Source: Martelella sp. HB161492
Lineage (GTDB): Bacteria; Pseudomonadota; Alphaproteobacteria; Rhizobiales; Rhizobiaceae
Length of the DNA: 64,000 nt
Direction: 5' to 3'
NCBI RefSeq assembly: GCF_013184775.1
Contig: NZ_JAATVV010000002.1
Location: 338,301 to 402,300, forward strand
The position numbers and the translations under genes were made by a program. The notes beneath the pieces were generated by a model. It saw only the letters and a program-made list of their open reading frames with translations, was not told the origin of the DNA and did no database searches. This document shows positions 42,178 to 50,881 of this stretch, in pieces (the stretch's first letter is position 1; each line of letters opens with the position of its first letter).

Positions 42178-43344
42178 TCAGGCTGCCTTCCCGGACGGTT
42201 TCAGCCGCCCGGCAATGCGCATGAAAGCCGCAATCGCCGCATCAACATCGTCATCGCCAGTCTCCCAGCCGAGCGAGATCCGAAGCGCGCCCTGGCGCGC
42301 ATCCTCGCCCATGGCCTTCAGAACATGGCTCTCGCCAACCTTGCCGGATGAGCAGGCCGAGCCTGCCGAAAGCGCAATGCCTTCGAGATCAAAGGCAATC
42401 TGCCCCGTCTCGGCCTTCAGTCCCGGCAGGGTGAAATAGCTGGTATTGGCCACGCGCGGACTTGCCGAGCCATGGATCACCAGATCCGGCACCAGGTCAC
42501 GCATGGCCGCTTCAAGCCGGTTTCGCAGGCCTTCGATGCGCTGATTGCGCGCATCAAGCCCCGCTGCCGAAAACGCCGCAGCGGCACCGAAACCGCATAT
42601 CGCCGGCACATTTTCCGTGCCGGAATGATGGCCCTTTTCCTGTCCGCCGCCACGCACCAGCGGTGCGGGCATCAGCGTCTCGCCACGACTGACCAGAGCG
42701 CCGATCCCCTTGGGACCACCGATCTTGTGGCTCGACAGGATCAGGAAATCGGCACCGATGGCTTCTATTGAGACCGGAATACGCCCGACCGCCTGAACCG
42801 CATCGACGACCAGAATGCCGCCATGGGCATGAACGATCCGGGCTGCGTCTTCCACCGGCTGGATCACGCCGGTTTCGTTGGAGACCAGCATGATCGCCAC
42901 CAAAGCCGGGCCCTTCGCCTTGTCATGGGCTGCAAGCAGGGCCTTCAGGGCTTCAAGGTCGACACGGCCATCGGGCAGAACTGCAATCTCGTGCCGGTCG
43001 CCGGCGGCAAAACGCCCGCCCTCAAAGATCGCCGGATGCTCGATTGCGGAAACATAAAGTCCGCCAAGGCGGACCGGCGAGCGCCCCATGCGAAAATCAG
43101 GTGTCAAAACAAGGTTCGAAGCTTCCGTGGCACCAGCGGTGAAAATAACATGTGCCGCTTCAGCTCCGACAAGGTCAGCGACCGCATGGCGAGCTTTCTC
43201 GACCCGCGCGCGAACAGCACGCCCCTCGCGATGAACCGAGGACGCATTGCCGGCAAGATCAAGACCTTCAATGGCAGCCGCGCGCGCTTCCGGTAAAAGC
43301 ATCGCCGTTGCATTCCAGTCGAGATAGGTTCGGAACTTGCTCAT
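42178..43344 (-). CDS. Cysteine desulfurase, NifS/IscS-like (group I)
   Basis: 388 residues. The PLP Lys is in LILSSHKIGGPKGIGALV and the catalytic Cys is on the longer loop SAGSACSSGKVGES, characteristic of group I enzymes, in contrast to the group II SufS in the same cluster. It is the most upstream gene of the suf cluster. It may supply sulfur for cluster assembly or for tRNA thiolation. Having both desulfurase types beside sufB is a known rhizobial arrangement. The start MSKFRTYLDWNATA matches the family. Confidence 0.9.
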   Translation of the reverse strand: MSKFRTYLDWNATAMLLPEARAAAIEGLDLAGNASSVHREGRAVRARVEKARHAVADLVGAEAAHVIFTAGATEASNLVLTPDFRMGRSPVRLGGLYVSAIEHPAIFEGGRFAAGDRHEIAVLPDGRVDLEALKALLAAHDKAKGPALVAIMLVSNETGVIQPVEDAARIVHAHGGILVVDAVQAVGRIPVSIEAIGADFLILSSHKIGGPKGIGALVSRGETLMPAPLVRGGGQEKGHHSGTENVPAICGFGAAAAFSAAGLDARNQRIEGLRNRLEAAMRDLVPDLVIHGSASPRVANTSYFTLPGLKAETGQIAFDLEGIALSAGSACSSGKVGESHVLKAMGEDARQGALRISLGWETGDDDVDAAIAAFMRIAGRLKPSGKAA

Positions 43345-43546
43345 TTTGTCCGATTTCCAGTCTTCAAAAAGAGGATATGGCGCATTTTTCTTGATATTAC
43401 CATGCCGCCTGTCCTATGTGAGCCATGGCGCGTGCGCCAGACTTTTTGAATTGTTCTAAACTGATTTGTAGAAAAGATGACCATAACAGTCAAGTCAACT
43501 TTACTGCTGATCGGCTCGAAACAAGAGAACCTTTTCCGGAGAGCCA

Positions 43547-44224
43547 ATGCCTGAAGTGATTTTCAACGGTCCGGCCGGTCGCCTCGAGGGCCGCTACCAG
43601 CCGTCCAAAGAGAAGAACGCGCCGATTGCCATCGTCCTGCACCCGCATCCGCGGTTTGGCGGTACGATGAACAATCCGATCGTCTACGAGCTCTTCTACA
43701 TGTTCCAGAAGCGCGGTTTCACCACGCTGCGCTTCAATTTCCGTGGCATCGGCCGCAGCCAGGGCGAATTCGACCACGGCCTCGGCGAATTGTCGGATGC
43801 CGCCGCCGCGCTCGACTGGGTGCAGAGCCTGCATCCTGATTCGAAGACCTGCTGGGTTGCCGGCTATTCCTTTGGTTCCTGGATCGGCATGCAGCTTCTG
43901 ATGCGCCGTCCGGAAATCGAAGGCTTCATGTCGATTGCGCCGCAGCCCAATATCTATGACTTCTCCTTCCTGGCGCCCTGCCCGTCTTCGGGCCTGATCA
44001 TCCATGGCGATGCCGACAAGGTGGCGCCGCAGCGTGATGTCAACGGGCTTGTGGAAAAGCTGAAGGCGCAGAAGGGCATTCTCATCACCCAGAAGGTGAT
44101 CTCCGGCGCCAACCACTTTTTCGCCGGCAAGAGCGATGAGCTGCTTTCGGAATGCGAAGACTATCTCGACCGCCGGCTTGAGGGCGAACTGACCCCCGAG
44201 CCCGCGCCAAAGCGGATTCGCTGA
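43547..44224 (+). CDS. Alpha/beta hydrolase, dienelactone-hydrolase-like
   Basis: 225 residues. Nucleophile Ser108 is in GYSFGSW, acid Asp in HGDADKVAP and His in GANHFFAG near 185, a complete triad. The N-terminal HPHPRFGGTMNNPIVYEL segment marks a subfamily conserved across alphaproteobacteria and annotated as alpha/beta hydrolase, substrate unknown. No signal peptide is present, so it is cytoplasmic. The start at 43547 follows CCGGAGAG. It is divergent to the nifS-like gene, with about 200 nt between them. Confidence 0.88.
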   Translation: MPEVIFNGPAGRLEGRYQPSKEKNAPIAIVLHPHPRFGGTMNNPIVYELFYMFQKRGFTTLRFNFRGIGRSQGEFDHGLGELSDAAAALDWVQSLHPDSKTCWVAGYSFGSWIGMQLLMRRPEIEGFMSIAPQPNIYDFSFLAPCPSSGLIIHGDADKVAPQRDVNGLVEKLKAQKGILITQKVISGANHFFAGKSDELLSECEDYLDRRLEGELTPEPAPKRIR

Positions 44225-44241
44225 GACGCAGACAGCAGGAT

Positions 44242-44262
44242 CGACCGGGCCACTCCCGGTCG
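44242..44262 (+). terminator. Possible terminator after the hydrolase gene
   Basis: CGACCGGG and CCCGGTCG form a perfect 8-bp stem around CCACT, but only TATTCCTGT follows, so termination efficiency is uncertain. Confidence 0.45.
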
Positions 44263-44362
44263 TATTCCTGTCATTGTCGCAATTTCTACGAAAGACCCAT
44301 TGCGGATCGGCCAAAGCTCGGCAATCTGGCGTTCATCGAGTGTTTTCGACCGGAGAACCGCC

Positions 44363-44824
44363 TTGCTCAGCCCTTCGCATCTTTCGCTTTTCCTGGCCAT
44401 AGCCCTGATGCTGCACGTGACCGAGGAATTCTATTTTCCCGGCGGCTTCATTGAATGGTATCGCGAACTGGTGCCGCCGAAGACCACGGGCATCCGCTTC
44501 GGCTATCTCGTCTTCATCAATACCGCCGTGATGTTCCTTGCGGCGCTGGCGCTCTTCTATGGTGACGGCGCCACTGGTGCCTCGATCTTTCTCGCGCTCT
44601 CGACGGCCATGGCCTTCAATGCGCTGTTCCACATCTCTGGTGTAGTGAAGCTGAAGAAATATTCGCCGGGTGTTGTCACCGCCGTCGTCCTGTTCCTGCC
44701 GCTTTATGGGGTCGGTCTTTTCACCGTGATGAAAAGCGGGCTTGCCGCCAATTGGGAGCCATTCCTGTTTGCAGCCCTGGCTGCTGCCTATCACGCCAAT
44801 TCGCTGCGGCGACAGGCGAAGTGA
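44363..44824 (+). CDS. HXXEE-domain membrane protein
   Basis: 153 residues from a TTG start that has GGAG 7 nt upstream. Four to five hydrophobic segments span most of the protein, and HVTEE near residue 17-21 is the HxxEE motif of the HXXEE family (pfam13787-like). A further His is in ALFHISGVV and another in AAYHANSLRRQ, positions often conserved in this family. Members are integral membrane proteins of unknown function, and the motif suggests metal binding or proteolysis. The longer frame from 44300 lacks a ribosome site. Confidence 0.75.
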   Translation: MLSPSHLSLFLAIALMLHVTEEFYFPGGFIEWYRELVPPKTTGIRFGYLVFINTAVMFLAALALFYGDGATGASIFLALSTAMAFNALFHISGVVKLKKYSPGVVTAVVLFLPLYGVGLFTVMKSGLAANWEPFLFAALAAAYHANSLRRQAK

Positions 44825-44929
44825 CGACGGGCAGGCACCCCGCGCAAAAGAGGTGGGAAGCGCCGGCAAACCATGCTAAAGCGCGGCGGTTCCGCTTCAA
44901 ACAGGACACATCAACGAAAAGATTAGGCC

Positions 44930-46183
44930 ATGTCGACGTTTAAATCCGAATTCCTGCACACGCTATCAGAGCGCGGCTTCGTTCATCAGATCTCCGATGA
45001 AAGCGGCCTTGATGACCTTCTGGCGAAGGAGCAGGTCACGGCCTATATCGGCTTCGACCCGACGGCGCCAAGCCTGCATGCCGGGTCGCTGATCCAGATC
45101 ATGCTGCTGCACTGGTTCCAGAAGAGCGGCCACCGGCCGATCTCGCTGATGGGCGGCGGCACCGGCATGGTCGGCGATCCCTCGTTCAAGGACGAGGCGC
45201 GCAAGCTGATGACGGTCGACATGATCGAGGACAACATCGCCTCGATCAAACGGGTCTTCGCCAATTACCTTGACTATGACCGCACCGACAGCCCGGCGCT
45301 GATGATCAACAATGCCGACTGGCTGCGCGAGATCAACTACCTCGAATTCCTGCGCGATGTCGGCCGGCATTTCTCGGTCAACCGGATGCTGTCCTTCGAC
45401 AGCGTCAAGACGCGTCTTGACCGCGAACAGTCGCTGTCCTTCCTGGAATTCAATTACATGATCCTCCAGGCCTATGACTTCGTCGAGCTTTACAAGCGCA
45501 CCGGCTGCCGCCTGCAGATGGGCGGCTCCGACCAGTGGGGCAATATCGTCAACGGTATCGATCTCGGTCACCGCATGGAAACGCCGCAGCTTTACGCGCT
45601 GACGGCGCCGCTTCTGACAACGTCATCGGGCGCCAAGATGGGCAAGTCGGCCACCGGTGCTGTCTGGCTCAACCCGGATATGCTCGGGCCTTACGATTTC
45701 TGGCAGTTCTGGCGCAACACCGAAGACGCCGATGTGTCGCGCTTCCTGAAGCTCTACACGACGCTGCCGATGGATGAGATCGCCCGTCTTTCAGCGCTTG
45801 GCGGCGCGGAGATCAACGAGGTCAAGAAGATCCTGGCCACGGAAGTCACTGCGATGCTGCATGGCCGCGAGGCCGCCGAACAGGCTGCCGAAACCGCACG
45901 CAAGACCTTCGAGGAAGGCGCGCATGACGACAACCTGCCGACAATCGAGGTTGCGGCAGGCGAGCTTGAAAGCGGTCTCGGCATTCTGACCCTTCTGGTT
46001 CAGGCCGAACTTGCCGCCTCCAACGGCGAGGCCCGCCGCCATATCAAGGGCGGCGCGGTCAAGCTCAACGACAAGGCTGTCTCCGACGACCGCCTGATGG
46101 TCGGCACGGGCGAAGTAACCGGCGAAGGCGTGATCAAGATCTCGCTTGGCAAAAAGAAGCATGTGCTGGTCAAGCCCGTCTAG
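44930..46183 (+). CDS. tyrS: Tyrosyl-tRNA synthetase
   Basis: 417 residues, class I aminoacyl-tRNA synthetase. The HIGH motif appears as HAGS (50-53) in [14 protein letters not shown], and KMSKS appears as KMGKS near 238, in [16 protein letters not shown]. The tyrosine-binding region YMILQAYDF and GGSDQWGNI are intact, and an S4-like RNA-binding domain ends the protein. It charges tRNA-Tyr. Its stop codon is directly followed by dispersed repeat element B and then a terminator. Confidence 0.97.
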   Translation: MSTFKSEFLHTLSERGFVHQISDESGLDDLLAKEQVTAYIGFDPTAPSLHAGSLIQIMLLHWFQKSGHRPISLMGGGTGMVGDPSFKDEARKLMTVDMIEDNIASIKRVFANYLDYDRTDSPALMINNADWLREINYLEFLRDVGRHFSVNRMLSFDSVKTRLDREQSLSFLEFNYMILQAYDFVELYKRTGCRLQMGGSDQWGNIVNGIDLGHRMETPQLYALTAPLLTTSSGAKMGKSATGAVWLNPDMLGPYDFWQFWRNTEDADVSRFLKLYTTLPMDEIARLSALGGAEINEVKKILATEVTAMLHGREAAEQAAETARKTFEEGAHDDNLPTIEVAAGELESGLGILTLLVQAELAASNGEARRHIKGGAVKLNDKAVSDDRLMVGTGEVTGEGVIKISLGKKKHVLVKPV

Positions 46184-46243
46184 AGCGCCGTGCGTCCTTT
46201 TGGACGCACCAGGACGCTCGATCTTATTGGATCTGCGCATCGG
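46184..46243 (+). repeat. Dispersed repeat element B, copy abutting tyrS stop
   Basis: Begins immediately after the tyrS stop codon with AGCGCC and includes a perfect hairpin GTGCGTCC-TTTT-GGACGCAC (46190-46209), then GGACGCTCGATCTTATTGGA and GCGCATCG. The reverse complement of 50473-50574 matches it closely through the first 60 nt. Confidence 0.8.
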
Positions 46244-46257
46244 ACAGATCAACACGC

Positions 46258-46283
46258 AAGGGGCGCCGCAAGCGCCCCTTTTT
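46258..46283 (+). terminator. Terminator after tyrS
   Basis: AAGGGGCGC (46258-46266), loop CGCAA, GCGCCCCTT (46272-46280), then TTT. The stem ends about 25 nt before the convergent YhdP-like gene's stop and may serve both weakly. Confidence 0.82.
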
Positions 46284-46306
46284 CGCGACCGCACACGGGC
46301 CAGCCC

Positions 46307-49300
46307 CTATTGAAACTCGAATATCTTGCGGAACACACCGGGTGCGATTGCCGAGAGCGGGTTGATCACCAGCTGCGGCTTCTCGCTCTTGCCTGTCAGC
46401 TTGAAGGTGATACCGAACAGGCCCTTGTCATTGCCATTTCCGAGGAGCGGTCCGATGATCGGAATTTCGGCAAAGATCCGGTTCAGCCCATAGGCCGGCA
46501 TGAAGGTTCCGGTCATGTCGATATTGCCGGCAGCATCGCGCGCCACGCCCTTGAAGGTCGCACCGACCTGCTCACCGCGCAGGACACCATTGCTGATCTG
46601 CAGCACGCCCTGCGCATAGAGCAGATCAATCGATGCACGTTGGAAATGCTGGTTGCTGCTGTTGATCTGATTGTTGAAGCGCGCATTCAGGCTCTGACCA
46701 TTGCGGCCTGACGGGGCGGACAGGAAGGTTTTCAACTGGTCATCATCGATGATTCGAAAATCCTCGACTTCCACATTGCCGCTCCAGTCGCCGCCGAACT
46801 CAAGCAGATTCAGCGAGAGCTTCCCACCACTCATCTTGGGATAGACCCCGAGAAAACGCAGCAGGGAACCGGCACCGTCGGTGTTGACCCTGACCGCATG
46901 CCCGCCGTCGCCCGTCGGCGAAACCTGCAAGGCCACAGACTTGCCGGTCGCGGTCAGAGCGCCCAGCGTCGCGGTGTCGACATCACCATTGACAACGGCA
47001 AGCGTCCCCTTTGACTGATCGATATAGCGTCCGCCAAGCCCCATGATCCGGTTGAGCGCGATCGAAACCGTCACATTGTCGGAGCCAGCAGAGCCTGCAG
47101 CACCGGGCTTGCCACTGGCAGCACCGCTGCTGCCAACCGGGAGCCGCCCATCCTTCTTGATTGCCGACAGCAACGGCTCCGCGGAAAACCGTTTGCCGGA
47201 CACATTCACCACCAGATTGGTCTTCACGCGCTTGATGCTGACATCGAAATCATCATTGTCCGAAAGGCTGACATGCGACAGATTGAGTGACCTGAGGCCA
47301 GCCTTGTCCAGAGTGATCGAACCGGAGGCGGCAAGACCACTGCCCGACAGCACAAGGTCGCTCAATTCGTTGACACCGTCTTCGCCGGTCTTGAGCGTGA
47401 AGCGCAGTCTGGCGCTCCGCCCGGCCGGCTTCTGCCAGCCGATCCAGGGCAGAACCAGTTTCGACTGGGTCAGATCAAGCGAAATGGTCTGGCCGTTGCT
47501 GCCATTGCTCTTCGCTTCAATCGACACAGGACCTTTCAGGATCGTCGACAGGCCGGGATACATCGCTTCGCGCTGGGCTTCGCTCAGCGTTCCGCCGATA
47601 TTCAGCGACGCCCCGCCGGCCTCGCTGTTCAGCGGCAGGCTCCAGTCGATATCAATCGGAACGCCGTCCACCGTCGCCCGGCCCTTCAGGGCCAGCTTGC
47701 CCGGGACGATCGAGAGCTTGCCGTCAATATTGCTCACCGTATGGCCATCAATCGGCTTTGCGACACCGACGCCTGAAAGGTCGGCATCGACGCTCCACGA
47801 TTGCGGAAGCGAGTCATTGTCCTCGTCCTCGGTGTCGCCATCAATGCTGATCGGCAATTCGGCGCTGAGCCGCGCGCTGCCCTTTCCGGTAAAATCGGAT
47901 GGCACGAAGTCTGTCCTGTCCAGCGCATTGATCGGCGGATCGGCTGCCAGTTGCACGATTGCCTGCGCCTGACCGCTCAACAGCGCATCAATCCTGCCGA
48001 TCGGCGGATGCTGTGACGTATCCGCGATCTCGAACGTGCCGTCACTGATCGCCACCGATCCCTGATTGGCCAGGTCGAAATGACCGGAGCGGATGGCAAC
48101 ATTCAGCCTTTCGCCGTTGATCAGCACATGCGCCGACGCACCGCTGACATCGGGAAAGGTCGGCTTGATCGTCAGACGTGACTTGTCGATATCGAAATCG
48201 ATCTTCAGCTCGTCGCTGTCGAGGTTGAGCGGAATCCCCTCGCCCTCGATCCGGCCGGCCGGAATGTTGACCATGATCGTGCCGTTGGAAACCCGCCCGC
48301 CACTGATATTGGCCGTCACCCATTCACGCGGCTTGCGGGCAATCCAGAACGGCCACATCTGCTTTACCGCCTCGGCATCCATGGCGTCGATGGAGGCATT
48401 GAAGGTCAGGGCCGGACTGGCATCGCCAAACACCGCAGTGAAGGCACCGTCCATATTGCCCTGCGGGCTGGTGACCATGATGCGGTCGAGGTCCAGCGCC
48501 TTATCGCCGGCATGATAGGCGCCGCTGACCTGCGCATCGAAAAGCAAAGGCGGAAGGCCCGGCTCACGCGACTTGAACTGACCGCCACTGACCAGGAAAT
48601 CCACACCGAAAGCGCCGGTGGCGCCGGGTTTGATCCGGTCAAGATCGATGATGCCGCCGGAAAATGGGAAAAAGCTTCCGTCAAAATTGATCGAAGAATC
48701 AGTGAGTTCAAACGATTTCTTGTTGCTGTCGAAACTCAGATTGAGCTGCGCGTCGGTGAAAGGACGGGCAATCCGATCGGCGACGAAACGCCCGCTATTG
48801 ACATGCAGATCGACCAGAGCAGCGGAATCCTTGTCGTCGGCGGCGCGCTTGAGCTGCACCGCCACATCCGTGGTCGCCTCCACGCCGATATCCGGCTCGC
48901 CCTCGTTGTTCTTCCGCAGCAGGAAGGGTGTGATCAGAAGATTGGTCACTTCGGCCTGCAGCGTTTCGGTGCGGCCAGCCCTGGCAACGGCCTCGGCAGT
49001 GATGGCGGACACCGTGCCGTCGAGCGCGATCTGCCCGTCAACACGCAGCACGTCGCCAGCCATCAGTTGCACCTGAACCTGGCGAAGATTGATATCAACA
49101 CTCTGATCAGGCGTTGCGCTTGGCAGCGGAAAACGCAGATCACTGACGGTGATTTCCTGGGTTTCGGCGGTTTCAAGGACACCGCGGATCAGATCCGTCT
49201 GATCGAATATCTGCTCGACCAGCACCGGAAAACCATCGACCCGGTGGTCGGTCAGGCGGAAGGGTCCGGCGGCAGGCAGGGCGGACGGATCGAAGCGCAC

Positions 49301-49786
49301 GCCTTTGACAGAAACGGAATTGATTGAAAGTTGACCGATCAGGAGGCGCAGCGGATTGATTGCCAGCGCGATTTCCTGAACATCGGCAACGCGTTGATGC
49401 GCTTCGGAGCGGATTGAGACACCATTGACCGTGAGCTCCAGCCTCAGGCCATCACCAAGCCGTAGCGTCGAGGCCTCGATCTGCGCCTGATAGGCCGGCG
49501 TGATTGCGCGGCCGATCTGCTGACGTGCCTTCTCGGTGAGATAGCGGTCGACGCTGCCGCTCTCGATCACATAAACAACCGCGGCAATCAGAATAACCAG
49601 TACGAGCGCGATATGCGCGGTATAACGGGCGCAGGAATGCGCAAGACCGCGACGCGGGCGTGAGCGGACAATCAGCGGCTTTTCCGCTCGGGCGGAGGGA
49701 AAATGATGCAAGGCACGCCGTTCACGACGCGAAAAATGCGTTTTCTCCCCGCGAATAAATGTCTTGTCGCCCCGTTTACTGCCCAA
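46307..49786 (-). CDS. YhdP-like AsmA-family giant envelope protein
   Basis: 1159 residues. A basic cytoplasmic N-terminus (about 1-52) is followed by one membrane anchor (about 55-78, YTAHIALVLVILIAAVVYVI), a long beta-rich periplasmic region with DUF3971-like repeats, and a C-terminal AsmA-like domain (NMTGTFMPAYGLNRIFAEIPIIGPLLGNG...). This layout matches YhdP and the wider AsmA group, bridge-like proteins proposed to carry phospholipids to the outer membrane. The N-terminal extension is longer than in E. coli YhdP. A Gly/Ser/Ala-rich segment near residue 890-905 is probably a flexible loop. Annotated in rhizobia as a DUF3971 protein. It stands alone between tyrS and bcp. Confidence 0.85.
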   Translation of the reverse strand: MGSKRGDKTFIRGEKTHFSRRERRALHHFPSARAEKPLIVRSRPRRGLAHSCARYTAHIALVLVILIAAVVYVIESGSVDRYLTEKARQQIGRAITPAYQAQIEASTLRLGDGLRLELTVNGVSIRSEAHQRVADVQEIALAINPLRLLIGQLSINSVSVKGVRFDPSALPAAGPFRLTDHRVDGFPVLVEQIFDQTDLIRGVLETAETQEITVSDLRFPLPSATPDQSVDINLRQVQVQLMAGDVLRVDGQIALDGTVSAITAEAVARAGRTETLQAEVTNLLITPFLLRKNNEGEPDIGVEATTDVAVQLKRAADDKDSAALVDLHVNSGRFVADRIARPFTDAQLNLSFDSNKKSFELTDSSINFDGSFFPFSGGIIDLDRIKPGATGAFGVDFLVSGGQFKSREPGLPPLLFDAQVSGAYHAGDKALDLDRIMVTSPQGNMDGAFTAVFGDASPALTFNASIDAMDAEAVKQMWPFWIARKPREWVTANISGGRVSNGTIMVNIPAGRIEGEGIPLNLDSDELKIDFDIDKSRLTIKPTFPDVSGASAHVLINGERLNVAIRSGHFDLANQGSVAISDGTFEIADTSQHPPIGRIDALLSGQAQAIVQLAADPPINALDRTDFVPSDFTGKGSARLSAELPISIDGDTEDEDNDSLPQSWSVDADLSGVGVAKPIDGHTVSNIDGKLSIVPGKLALKGRATVDGVPIDIDWSLPLNSEAGGASLNIGGTLSEAQREAMYPGLSTILKGPVSIEAKSNGSNGQTISLDLTQSKLVLPWIGWQKPAGRSARLRFTLKTGEDGVNELSDLVLSGSGLAASGSITLDKAGLRSLNLSHVSLSDNDDFDVSIKRVKTNLVVNVSGKRFSAEPLLSAIKKDGRLPVGSSGAASGKPGAAGSAGSDNVTVSIALNRIMGLGGRYIDQSKGTLAVVNGDVDTATLGALTATGKSVALQVSPTGDGGHAVRVNTDGAGSLLRFLGVYPKMSGGKLSLNLLEFGGDWSGNVEVEDFRIIDDDQLKTFLSAPSGRNGQSLNARFNNQINSSNQHFQRASIDLLYAQGVLQISNGVLRGEQVGATFKGVARDAAGNIDMTGTFMPAYGLNRIFAEIPIIGPLLGNGNDKGLFGITFKLTGKSEKPQLVINPLSAIAPGVFRKIFEFQ

Positions 49787-50007
49787 AACTCATATTCCAG
49801 AATCTGTTCTCATCAGTCGCCGCCGAAAACCGTTTCCACGCCCCGCCCGAGTCACCCCTAGAGCACGCCCCTGAAGATGCAAAATATAAATGACCGGATT
49901 TGCGTCCGATACGTGATTCAGGTCACAAAGGATAAACCGAAACGCGCCTCTCAGCGTAACGCTTTTCGTACATTCGAGTTGAATGCAGCCTGAACAGGAG
50001 AGATTTT

Positions 50008-50472
50008 ATGACAGAATTGAAGCCGAACGATGTTGCCCCCGACTTTTCCCTGCCTCTTGCCGAAGGACGCTTCAGCCTCAAGGATGCTACAGGCAAATAT
50101 CTGGTGCTCTATTTCTATCCGAAGGACAACACAAAAGGCTGCACGGTCGAGGCCATCGATTTCACGGCCCGCGCCGATGCGTTTGCCAAGGCCAACGCGG
50201 TGGTTCTCGGCATTTCGCCGGACAGCGCGAAGAGTCACGCCCGCTTCGCTGACAAGCACGCACTCACCGTTCTGCTTGGCGCCGATGAGGACCATGCCGT
50301 TGCCGAAGCCTATGGCGTCTGGAAGCAGAAAAGCATGTATGGCAAGACCTATATGGGCATAGAGCGCTCAACCTTCATCATTTCGCCGGACGGGCGGATC
50401 CTCAAGGTATTCCCCAAGGTAAAGGTCGCTGGCCACGCCGATGCGGTTCTTGCCGCCATTGCTCAGGCCTAG
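50008..50472 (+). CDS. bcp: Thioredoxin-dependent thiol peroxidase, Bcp/PrxQ family
   Basis: 154 residues. The peroxidatic Cys45 lies in KGCTVEAIDF. Position 50, where E. coli Bcp has its resolving Cys, is Ile, and no other cysteine occurs in the protein, so this is a 1-Cys form that must use an outside thiol (thioredoxin, glutaredoxin or glutathione) for turnover. It reduces hydrogen and organic peroxides in the cytoplasm. AGGAGAG lies just upstream of the ATG. Its stop codon is directly followed by a copy of repeat element B. Confidence 0.93.
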   Translation: MTELKPNDVAPDFSLPLAEGRFSLKDATGKYLVLYFYPKDNTKGCTVEAIDFTARADAFAKANAVVLGISPDSAKSHARFADKHALTVLLGADEDHAVAEAYGVWKQKSMYGKTYMGIERSTFIISPDGRILKVFPKVKVAGHADAVLAAIAQA

Positions 50473-50574
50473 CGCATCGGCTCGAAAATCGGAATCGACT
50501 TTCGAAAAGAACGATGCGTCGATTCAATAATATCGAGCGTCCCGGTGCGTCCAAAAGGACGCACGGCGCTCCAG
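50473..50574 (-). repeat. Dispersed repeat element B, copy abutting bcp stop
   Basis: Starts at the base after the bcp stop codon and runs to GGCGCTCC. It includes GTGCGTCC-AAAA-GGACGCAC (50545-50564), the reverse complement of the hairpin after tyrS. Outer arms CGCATCG (50473-50479) and CGATGCG (50512-50518) form another stem. The remaining 300 nt up to the helicase gene hold no gene I can support, only a probable promoter and leader for it. Confidence 0.8.
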
Positions 50575-50881
50575 TGCATTCATCAAGACCGGCAGTGAAG
50601 ACGGTCGCGCATTGAACTGCGCATCGTGCCTTGCAAAAATCAGAACCTGGTGTCTGCAGGGCATGACACAACAGCAGCGTCAATGCGTGCCGTCGGCAGC
50701 GACAGAAGCACACTGTCACCTGCCTGCCGCACCCAGGCGCGCATGCAACGCTCAGATACAGCGATGGCGCTGACTTTCCTTGACTCTTCGGAGATTTGAT
50801 AATAAGCCGCGCTGGTGAATTCGCATGGCGGTAGTCCTTATCCGTCAGGTTTGTGACAAACAGCACGGAACACGTTTCCCT

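Noticed and set aside
50402-50866. A 154-residue Cys-rich minus-strand frame between bcp and rhlE
   Set aside because: It crosses repeat element B and the bcp 3' end, and has an atypical composition.
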